Shown here piece after piece: positions 57,981-64,000 of a DNA stretch of 64,000 nt. The stretch's first letter is position 1; every line of letters starts with the position of its first letter. Position numbers and translations under genes: made by a program. The stretch comes from Pseudomonas sp. C1C7. GTDB taxonomy: Bacteria; Pseudomonadota; Gammaproteobacteria; Pseudomonadales; Pseudomonadaceae. The DNA lies in the NCBI RefSeq assembly GCF_013359595.1, contig NZ_JABFMP010000002.1:172130-236129 (forward strand). The letters run 5' to 3'. Under the pieces are notes generated by a model. It was not told where the DNA came from, did no database searches, and saw only the letters and a program-made list of their open reading frames with translations.

Positions 57981-58849
57981 GCGAAGTCGTACTCAACGTC
58001 GAAAAACTCATGATGCACTTCGGCGGCATCAAGGCGCTGAACGACGTCAGCCTGAAGGTCAAACGCAACTCGATCTTCGCCCTGATCGGCCCCAACGGCG
58101 CCGGCAAGACCACGGTGTTCAACTGCCTGACCGGTTTCTACAAGGCTTCCGGCGGCAAGATCGAACTCAACCTGCGTGGCCAGCAGACCAACGTCATCAA
58201 GCTGTTGGGCGAATCGTTCAAGCCGACCGACTTCGTCTCGCCGAAATCCTTCGGCAGTCGCCTCTGGTACAAGGCGTTCGGCGGCACCCATCTGGTCAAC
58301 CGTGCGGGTCTGGCGCGGACTTTCCAGAACATTCGCCTGTTCAAGGAAATGTCGGTGCTGGAAAACCTGCTGGTGGCCCAGCACATGTGGGTCAACCGCA
58401 ACATGCTGGCGGGCATCCTCAACACCAAGGGCTATCGCAAGGCCGAAAGCGATGCGCTGGACCACGCCTTCTACTGGTTGGAAGTGGTGGACCTGGTGGA
58501 CTGCGCCAACCGTCTGGCCGGTGAACTGTCCTACGGTCAGCAGCGTCGCCTGGAAATCGCCCGGGCCATGTGTACCCGTCCGCAGATCATCTGCCTGGAC
58601 GAACCGGCCGCCGGCCTCAACCCTCAGGAAACCGAAGCGCTGAGCGCGATGATCCGGCTGCTGCGCGACGAGCACGATCTGACCGTGGTGCTGATCGAAC
58701 ACGACATGGGCATGGTAATGAGCATTTCCGACCACATCGTGGTGCTGGACCACGGCGTCGTCATCGCCGAGGGCGGTCCCGACGACATCCGCAACGATCC
58801 GAAAGTGATTGCCGCTTACCTGGGCGCCGACGAAGAGGAGGTGGTATGA
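57977..58849 (+). CDS. livG: Branched-chain amino acid ABC transporter ATPase LivG, with insertion
   Basis: 290 residues. Walker A GPNGAGKTTVFN (38-49), Q-loop region RTFQNIRLFKEM, signature LSYGQQRRLEIARA, Walker B ICLDEPAAGL. E. coli LivG is 255 residues; the extra length is about 28 residues between the Walker A strand and the Q-loop (about 66-110; GESFKPTDFVSPKSFGSRLW). Active-site motifs are intact. Overlaps livF by four bases. Confidence 0.94.
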   Translation: MSEVVLNVEKLMMHFGGIKALNDVSLKVKRNSIFALIGPNGAGKTTVFNCLTGFYKASGGKIELNLRGQQTNVIKLLGESFKPTDFVSPKSFGSRLWYKAFGGTHLVNRAGLARTFQNIRLFKEMSVLENLLVAQHMWVNRNMLAGILNTKGYRKAESDALDHAFYWLEVVDLVDCANRLAGELSYGQQRRLEIARAMCTRPQIICLDEPAAGLNPQETEALSAMIRLLRDEHDLTVVLIEHDMGMVMSISDHIVVLDHGVVIAEGGPDDIRNDPKVIAAYLGADEEEVV

Positions 58850-59562
58850 GCAAACCCATCCTCGAACTCAAGGAGCTGGATGTGTTCTACGGGCCGATCC
58901 AGGCCCTGAAGAAAGTCTCGCTGCACATCAACGAAGGGGAAACCGTCAGCCTGATCGGCTCCAACGGCGCCGGCAAGTCGACCCTGCTGATGTCGATCTT
59001 CGGCCAGCCACGGGCGGCGGACGGGGAGATCGTCTATCAGGGCGTGAACATTACCCACAAGTCGTCGCACTACATTGCTTCCAACGGCATCGCGCAGTCG
59101 CCGGAAGGGCGGCGGGTGTTCCCCGACATGACCGTCGAGGAAAACCTGCTGATGGGCACCATCCCGATCGGTGACAAGTACGCCAAGGAAGACATGCAGC
59201 GCATGTTCCAGCTGTTCCCGCGGCTCGAAGAGCGGCGCAACCAGCGTGCGATGACCATGTCCGGCGGCGAGCAGCAAATGCTCGCCATCGCCCGCGCCCT
59301 GATGAGCCGGCCGAAGCTGTTGCTGCTCGACGAGCCAAGCCTGGGCCTGGCGCCGATCGTGGTGAAACAGATCTTCGCCACCTTGCGGGAACTGGCGAAG
59401 ACCGGCATGACGATCTTTCTGGTGGAGCAGAACGCCAACCACGCGCTCAGGCTGTCGGACCGGGCCTATGTAATGGTCAACGGCGAGATTCGCATGAGTG
59501 GTACCGGCAAGGAGCTGCTGGTGAACGAGGATGTGCGTAACGCCTATCTTGGCGGGCACTAA
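58846..59562 (+). CDS. livF: Branched-chain amino acid ABC transporter ATPase LivF
   Basis: 238 residues from MSKPILELKELDVFYGPIQ. Walker A GSNGAGKSTLLM, signature MSGGEQQMLAIARAL, Walker B LLLDEPSLGLAP. Standard length, without the insertion seen in LivG. Closes the livKHMGF-type operon. Confidence 0.95.
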   Translation: MSKPILELKELDVFYGPIQALKKVSLHINEGETVSLIGSNGAGKSTLLMSIFGQPRAADGEIVYQGVNITHKSSHYIASNGIAQSPEGRRVFPDMTVEENLLMGTIPIGDKYAKEDMQRMFQLFPRLEERRNQRAMTMSGGEQQMLAIARALMSRPKLLLLDEPSLGLAPIVVKQIFATLRELAKTGMTIFLVEQNANHALRLSDRAYVMVNGEIRMSGTGKELLVNEDVRNAYLGGH

Positions 59563-59576
59563 GCCTTAGCGCTGAA

Positions 59577-59616
59577 CAAAAGAGCCCTGACGTTCACAGC
59601 GTCAGGGCTTTTTTGC
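59577..59616 (+). terminator. Terminator of the LIV operon
   Basis: AAAAGAGCCCTGACG and CGTCAGGGCTTTTTT form a strong stem 16 bases after livF. Confidence 0.92.
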
Positions 59617-59619
59617 TTT

Positions 59620-59704
59620 TGCAGGAGCTGCCGCAGGCTGCGATTTTTTGATGTTGCCTTTTAAAAACAAGGTCAAAAGATCGCAGCCTGCGGCAGCTCC
59701 TACA
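59620..59704. repeat. Family B repeat doublet
   Basis: 'gcaggagctgccgcaggctg' CGATTTTTTGAT, an AT loop, then AAAAGATCGCAGCCTGCGGC AGCTCCTACAG. Arms carry a paired compensating change (CGAAGG to CGCAGG on both sides), which argues for selection on the hairpin or gene conversion between arms. Confidence 0.9.
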
Positions 59705-59834
59705 GGAGTGATGGCGTGAGGTAAAGCCAATTGTGGAAAACAAATTTTCGCAGCTACCGAAGTGCGACATAAAACCGCTGCAAACTGCTGTTTTGTCACG
59801 CTTTTGACTTGTCCCCGTTTGCTGTGGAGCGGGC

Positions 59835-60218
59835 TGTGAATAACATGGTGGCATTCGGCTGCGAGCCTTTAAAACCGGGGCTTGCAGCGATGTGGTTATT
59901 TATTGATCAGTCGATTTTGGCGGTCTTCAGGTCGGCTTTGTCAACCCTTTTCTTGAGGGCGAAAGTACCGCCAACGGGTGTGGGTAAGCCTGTGGATAAG
60001 TCTGTGATTAAACTCTGGAAAGACCGCGCTGAAGGCCGCAGTTACTGGCTCGCGGCCATCGCCGCCTTGACCGTCCAGTCATGACAGTCGCCAAGGGCTA
60101 CACGGCAGGTTGATGAGGGTCAAGCAAAAAAGTTTTCAAACTCCGCGCAAAGCCTTGTGGATAGCGGCTTGCAGCTTTTCCACTTGCCCCCAGAGACTGT
60201 GGATTCGCTTGTGGATAA
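59835..60218. other. Cluster of DnaA-box-like nonamers
   Basis: TGTGAATAA 59835-59843, TGTGGATAA 59991-59999, TGTGGATAG 60156-60164, TGTGGATTC 60199-60207, TGTGGATAA 60210-60218, all in one orientation. The consensus DnaA box is TTATCCACA, the complement of TGTGGATAA. Confidence 0.55.
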
Positions 60219-60293
60219 CGTGCGCGCAATCGGCTGCAGGCCTCGGCGGGCTTGCCTATCAGAGTGTTGGTTGTTTTTTGTACAGACACGCCC

Positions 60294-60375
60294 CGTGTAG
60301 AAGCTGCCGAAGGCTGCGATCTTTTGATCTTGCTCTTTAAAGTCAAAAGATCGCAGCCTTCGGCAGCTCGTGCAC
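60294..60375. repeat. Family B repeat doublet
   Basis: 'gtgtagaagctgccgaaggc' TGCGATCTTTTGATC, a short loop, then CAAAAGATCGCAGCC 'ttcggcagctcgtgcac'. The ends GTGTAG and GTGCAC are diverged. Confidence 0.88.
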
Positions 60376-60469
60376 GTGTACGTGGTTGCCCGTGAGTGCC
60401 CAGCCGGGCATGCTTCCACCTGATTGTCCATTCCAATGGCTGTTCCTCAGCCGAAGCAAGGAGAACACG

Positions 60470-61240
60470 ATGTCCAACACCCTGTTTATCACCGGCGCAA
60501 CTTCCGGTTTTGGTGAAGCCTGCGCCCGTCGTTTTGCCGAGGCTGGCTGGAAACTGGTGCTGACCGGCCGTCGTGAGGAACGCCTCAACGCGCTGTGCGC
60601 CGAGCTGTCGAAGCAGACCGAAGTGCATGGCCTGGTACTGGACGTGCGTGACCGCAAGGCCATGGAAGAGGCCGTTACCAACCTGCCGCCGAGCTTCGCC
60701 AAGCTGCGCGGGCTGATCAACAATGCCGGCCTGGCCCTGGGAGCGGACCCTGCGCCCAAGTGCAGCCTGGACGACTGGGACACCATGGTCGACACCAACA
60801 TCAAGGGCCTGATGTACGCCACGCGCCTGCTGCTGCCGCGCCTGATCGCCCACGGTCGTGGCGCCGGTATCGTCAACGTCGGCTCGGTCGCCGGCAGCTA
60901 TCCGTACCCGGGCAGCCACGTGTATGGCGGGACCAAGGCCTTCGTCCAGCAGTTCTCCCTGAGCCTGCGCTGCGATCTGCAAGGCACCGGCGTGCGGGTC
61001 AGCAACATCGACCCGGGCCTGTGCGAGAGCGAGTTTTCGCTGGTGCGTTTCGGCGGTGACCAGGAGCGTTACAACGCCACCTACGCCGGCGCCGAACCGA
61101 TCCAGCCGCAGGACATCGCCGACACCATCTTCTGGATTCTCAATGCGCCGGCGCACATCAACATCAATACCCTGGAGTTGATGCCGGTGAGCCAGAGCTG
61201 GGCCGGGTTTGCGATTGATCGCAGTGGTGGCAAGGCTTAA
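60470..61240 (+). CDS. SDR family oxidoreductase, YdfG-like
   Basis: 256 residues from MSNTLFITGATSGFGEACAR, with AAGGAG 7 bases upstream. Classical short-chain dehydrogenase: cofactor motif TGATSGFG, then NNAGLALG, catalytic Ser near VGSVAGSYPYPGS, YGGTK as the YxxxK pair. The RR after TG (LVLTGRREERL) suggests NADP. Closest family type is YdfG, which oxidises L-allo-threonine and 3-hydroxy acids. It is isolated between repeats. Confidence 0.88.
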   Translation: MSNTLFITGATSGFGEACARRFAEAGWKLVLTGRREERLNALCAELSKQTEVHGLVLDVRDRKAMEEAVTNLPPSFAKLRGLINNAGLALGADPAPKCSLDDWDTMVDTNIKGLMYATRLLLPRLIAHGRGAGIVNVGSVAGSYPYPGSHVYGGTKAFVQQFSLSLRCDLQGTGVRVSNIDPGLCESEFSLVRFGGDQERYNATYAGAEPIQPQDIADTIFWILNAPAHININTLELMPVSQSWAGFAIDRSGGKA

Positions 61241-61253
61241 GACCGCATAACGG

Positions 61254-61325
61254 CCATTCGCGGGCAAGCCTCGCTCCTACAGGTGTTCACACGAAATCTG
61301 TAGGAGCGAGGCTTGCCCGCGAATG
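61254..61325. repeat. REP doublet, family A
   Basis: 'cattcgcgggcaagcctcgc' TCCTACAG, loop, then CTGTAGGAG 'cgaggcttgcccgcgaatg'. A near-perfect inverted pair between two convergent genes, serving as their likely terminator. Confidence 0.9.
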
Positions 61326-61336
61326 CTTTCTGTCAT

Positions 61337-62470
61337 TCAGCGAAGATAATCGGCCAACCCGCGATAACAGGTTGCCAGGTGATAAGGCGTGGTCGAAGGC
61401 ATGTCGCGCCGGCTCACTTCCCCATGCTCATCACGGCACTCATACCAGCCCCCCGCATGCAGCGAACGCTGCTGCAATGCGCGCAGCTGACGCAATACCG
61501 CCGCCTCGCTGTCCGGACGCAAGGTCAAGGCCCGCAGGTACTCCGCCTGAGCCCAGATACGCTGGGTCGCATCCCGCGAACCACCTTGCGGACCGAGATC
61601 GAGCATGGCCCGCACCGCGCCGGTCTGTTTATCCACACCCTGTTGCTCGGTGAAGGCAAACGCCCGCTCCAAGGATGCGTGCAGCGCAGAACCTCGCAGC
61701 ACATCGGACGACTCCAGCAGGAAATACCATTCGAACTGATGCCCCGGTTCGAACCAGTTATCCACAGCTCCCAGCGGCTTCTCCATCAATACGCTTTTCT
61801 GCGGATCGATAAAACGCTTCTGCATGCCTGTGCATAACTCGACGAGCGCCCGTTGCACCGCGCAGTCTTCGCGAACGGACAGGGTGGCGAGGAAGGCTTC
61901 GGCCAGGTGCATCAAGGGGTTTTGCAGCGGTCCGCTATCGAGGGACGACCAGTCGCGGTCGAGGCTGGCCTCGTAGAGGCCGTCGTCGGTGGCGAAACGC
62001 TGGGCGATCACTTCGAGGCTGGCGTTGAGCACCGATTCCACCAGCGGCTCGCGGACCTTGCCCCAGTAGTGAGCGCAGGCGAACAGGATGAAGGCGTGGG
62101 TGTAGAGATCTTTGCGGGTGTCCAGCGGCGCGCCCTGCGGGTCGATGCTGTAAAACCAGCCGCCATGCTCGGCATCGTGGAAATGCCGCTGCAACGAGCG
62201 GAACAGCGCCGCCGCGCGCTCTTCGGCGCCCGGCACCTGGCCGATCAGGCTGGCAAACAGATACAGCTGCCGCGCACAGGCCATGGCGCGATAACGCTGG
62301 GCTGGCAGTGGCTGATGCCCGGCATCCAGCGCCTCATGGGGCAACGCCATGTCGGCATTCCAGCCAGGACCCTGCCAGAGCGGCACGATCACATTCAGGA
62401 AGTGCTGTTGCACATCGCTGAACAGGGCGGTCAATTCAGGCTGGGAGGCGGAGCGGGAGGCTTGCGGCAT
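61337..62470 (-). CDS. AGE family epimerase/isomerase
   Basis: 377 residues of (alpha/alpha)6 barrel type. Blocks typical of N-acylglucosamine 2-epimerase-like enzymes: GGWFYSIDPQGAPLDTRKDLY, HAFILFACAHYW, EPGHQFEWYFLL, GGWYECRDEHGE. The conserved His residues of the active site are visible in these. Sugar substrate cannot be told from sequence; mannose, glucose or acylated sugars are all family options. Confidence 0.87.
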   Translation of the reverse strand: MPQASRSASQPELTALFSDVQQHFLNVIVPLWQGPGWNADMALPHEALDAGHQPLPAQRYRAMACARQLYLFASLIGQVPGAEERAAALFRSLQRHFHDAEHGGWFYSIDPQGAPLDTRKDLYTHAFILFACAHYWGKVREPLVESVLNASLEVIAQRFATDDGLYEASLDRDWSSLDSGPLQNPLMHLAEAFLATLSVREDCAVQRALVELCTGMQKRFIDPQKSVLMEKPLGAVDNWFEPGHQFEWYFLLESSDVLRGSALHASLERAFAFTEQQGVDKQTGAVRAMLDLGPQGGSRDATQRIWAQAEYLRALTLRPDSEAAVLRQLRALQQRSLHAGGWYECRDEHGEVSRRDMPSTTPYHLATCYRGLADYLR

Positions 62471-62550
62471 TGGCTGGCGTCGTCACGGCAGGGTGGATTG
62501 CGCGACATGTTAGCAGAGAGACCGGCCAGATATCGGCGGTGTCTGTCATA

Positions 62551-62632
62551 CCGTCTTCGCGAGCAAGCCCGCTCCCACATTGGATTTGTGTTCACAGGTC
62601 CAATGTGGGAGCTGGCTTGCCAGCGATGGCGG
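62551..62632. repeat. REP doublet, CCCACATTGG variant
   Basis: TTCGCGAGCAAGCCCGCTCC + CACATTGGA on the left and TCCAATGTG + GGAGCTGGCTTGCCAGCGAT on the right. A distinct family A variant with CCACATTG ends. Confidence 0.8.
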
Positions 62633-62791
62633 CCTGACAGCCGACCTGATTTCCTTGGATGTACCCGAACCAACTGTGGGAGCCTGCTCGCGATGCTTTT
62701 GGGTACATATCCATTTCTTCGGTAACGGCAACTTATGGTTCCGCTCCTACATTGGTTCGATGTGGATCACAGATTTTGTGTTCACCACAAA

Positions 62792-62822
62792 ACCTGTGGG
62801 AGCGGGCTTGCTCGCGAAGAGG
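62792..62822. repeat. Single REP arm, family A variant
   Basis: 'cctgtgggagcgggcttgct' + CGCGAAGA, an unpaired arm 20 bases from the hupE stop codon. Confidence 0.75.
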
Positions 62823-62842
62823 CCATCTCAGACGATGGAAAA

Positions 62843-63415
62843 CTAACCCGCTAGCAACCACACCCCAGTCGCCGCCGAAGCCGCACCCGCCAATCTCACC
62901 AACGGCGCAGCGGCTTGCGGCAACACCCGCACCAGCAGATAACCCGCCCCATGCAACGCCGCCGTCGCCGCCACAAACCCGGCCGCATACGCCCACGGGC
63001 TCGACATGTCCGGCAATTCCAGGCCATGGGCCACACCGTGAAACAGCGCAAACAACGCTGTTGCGGCCACCGCCAGGCTCAACGGCGGACGCACCGCCAG
63101 CGCTACCGCCAGCCCCAGGGCCAGCACGGACGCCGCGATCCCGCCTTCCAGCGCCGGCAGGTTCAACCCTTCAAAGCCCAGCACCCCGCCCAGCAGCATG
63201 GTGCCGACGAAGGTGCACGGCAGCGCCCAGCGCGCCGCGCCTGTCTGCTGCGCCGCCCACAGGCCCACCGCCAGCATTGCCAGCAAATGGTCGAGCCCGC
63301 CGATCGGGTGGCTGATGCCGGCGATCAGGCCGTTGTCGCCATGACCCGGGTGGGCGAAGGCGAGGGCGGGGGTCAGCAGCAGGGCCAGGGCGCCGAGAAT
63401 GCGTTTGAGTGTCAT
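62843..63415 (-). CDS. HupE/UreJ family protein
   Basis: 190 residues. Signal peptide or first helix to about residue 21 (LGALALLLTPALAFAHPGHGD), then six hydrophobic helices. The HPGHGDNGLIAGISHPIGGL and DHLLAMLAVG segment, rich in His, is the metal-binding signature of HupE/UreJ nickel permeases. Next to ureG it would supply nickel for urease. Follows ureG by 29 bases. Confidence 0.92.
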   Translation of the reverse strand: MTLKRILGALALLLTPALAFAHPGHGDNGLIAGISHPIGGLDHLLAMLAVGLWAAQQTGAARWALPCTFVGTMLLGGVLGFEGLNLPALEGGIAASVLALGLAVALAVRPPLSLAVAATALFALFHGVAHGLELPDMSSPWAYAAGFVAATAALHGAGYLLVRVLPQAAAPLVRLAGAASAATGVWLLAG

Positions 63416-63444
63416 GGATAAGCTTCCTTGTTGATAAGTGGTGC

Positions 63445-64000
63445 TCAGGCGGCGGTCAGCAGGCCCTGGCGTTCGATGAAGGCGATGATCTCTTCCAGGC
63501 CCTGGCCGGTTTTCTGGTTGCTGAAGACGAACGGCTTGCCGTTGCGCATGCGCGTGGTGTCGCTGTCCATCAGGGTCAGGGAGGCGCCTACCAGCGGCGC
63601 CAGGTCGATCTTGTTGATCACCAGCAGATCGGATTTGCAGATCCCCGGGCCGCCCTTGCGCGGCAGCTTGTCACCGGCGGACACGTCGATCACATAGATG
63701 GTCAGGTCGGACAGTTCCGGGCTGAAGGTCGCCGACAGGTTGTCGCCCCCGGACTCCACCAGGATCAGGTCCAGCCCCGGAAAGCGCCGGTTCAGTTGGT
63801 CCACGGCTTCCAGGTTGATCGAGGCGTCTTCTCGGATCGCCGTGTGCGGGCAACCGCCGGTTTCCACGCCGATGATGCGTTCCGGCGCCAGGGCCTGGTT
63901 GCGCACCAGAAAGTCGGCGTCTTCACGGGTGTAGATATCGTTGGTCACCACGGCCAGGTTGTAGCGCTCGCGCAGGGCCAGGCACAGGGCCAGGGTCAGG
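63445..64000 (-). CDS. ureG: Urease accessory GTPase UreG, 5' end beyond the window
   Basis: About 185 residues of UreG; the N-terminal P-loop lies past the right edge. Reads [20 protein letters not shown], then [28 protein letters not shown] (the CPH motif that binds nickel), [17 protein letters not shown] and [10 protein letters not shown] (G4). Delivers nickel to urease with UreE, UreF and UreH. Translated continuously to the edge, with no frameshift. Confidence 0.96.
   Translation of the reverse strand, partial: LTLALCLALRERYNLAVVTNDIYTREDADFLVRNQALAPERIIGVETGGCPHTAIREDASINLEAVDQLNRRFPGLDLILVESGGDNLSATFSPELSDLTIYVIDVSAGDKLPRKGGPGICKSDLLVINKIDLAPLVGASLTLMDSDTTRMRNGKPFVFSNQKTGQGLEEIIAFIERQGLLTAA

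Larger units (their letters stand above)
59563..60469. other. 907-bp gene-free region with DnaA-box-like nonamers
   Basis: Holds the LIV terminator, two family B repeat doublets and, between them, five nonamers close to TGTGGATAA (59835, 59991, 60156, 60199, 60210), two exact. Short reading frames here lack ribosome sites and translate the repeats, so I do not call a gene. Confidence 0.65.
62471..62842. other. 372-bp repeat-rich spacer
   Basis: Gene-free. Holds one REP doublet and further single arms (62674-62698, 62792-62822), all variants of 'gtgggagcgggcttgctcgcg' split by point changes. I see no gene. Confidence 0.65.

Noticed and set aside
59809..60084. 91-codon frame in the 59.6-60.5 kb gap
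   Set aside because: TTG start without a ribosome site; the product mostly translates the TGTGGATAA-type repeats (VDKSVIKLW), so it is more likely non-coding.
60110..60340. 76-codon frame just downstream of the previous one
   Set aside because: Translates the same repeat sequence and runs into a family B hairpin; no ribosome site or domain.

Overview
The window is a stretch of core chromosome from a Pseudomonas of the P. fluorescens group. The evidence is the gene order (parE-parC, serB, psd, motAB, orn, mutL-miaA-hfq-hflXKC, purA, rnr, rpsF-dnaB), high-GC codon use, a blue-copper azurin, and intergenic REP-type hairpins whose arms read like 'gtaggagcgaggcttgcccgcg' split over two families. 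There is no prophage, insertion sequence, CRISPR array or rRNA operon. The window starts inside parE and ends inside ureG.

Layout. 1-5.6 kb: parE, a phytase-type esterase, a retropepsin-like protease and parC in overlapping order, then a PqiC-like lipoprotein. 6-12 kb: an Smp/YtjB-like membrane protein divergent from serB, then psd, rhdA and an HDOD gene on the minus strand. 12.3-14.3 kb: motA and motB, with a FliA-type promoter upstream and a 160-bp palindrome between them. 14.4-19.5 kb: rsgA, orn, a TRIC-like channel, queG and nnr. 19.5-29.6 kb: a long plus-strand cluster of tsaE, an AmiB-type amidase, mutL, miaA, hfq, hflX, hflK, hflC and hisZ. 29.7-36.3 kb: purA, a chemoreceptor, a two-gene ferric iron importer and two tandem tRNA-Leu(CAG) genes with duplicated promoters and terminators. 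36.5-43.8 kb: rnr-rlmB, then rpsF-rpsR-membrane protein-rplI and dnaB. 44-50 kb: a YgiQ radical SAM protein, a LOG-family hydrolase, azurin and the NAD salvage pair pncB-nadE.

50-59.6 kb is the most metabolic part. A LysR regulator is divergent from amaB, followed by amaA; these are lysine catabolism genes through pipecolate and piperideine-6-carboxylate. A five-gene branched-chain amino acid type ABC transporter follows, preceded by a consensus sigma-54 promoter. 59.6-60.5 kb is a gene-free stretch with DnaA-box-like nonamers. An SDR oxidoreductase, an AGE-family epimerase, a HupE/UreJ permease and ureG (the edge of a urease cluster) close the window.

I did not find an obviously new multi-gene system. 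The observations most worth following are the motA-motB palindrome, the DnaA-box cluster near 60 kb, the cyclase-like C-terminal domain on the Smp homologue, the paired hairpin repeats that sit at gene 3' ends and once supply a stop codon, the regulatory sites ahead of azurin and the LIV operon, and the insertion in LivG.
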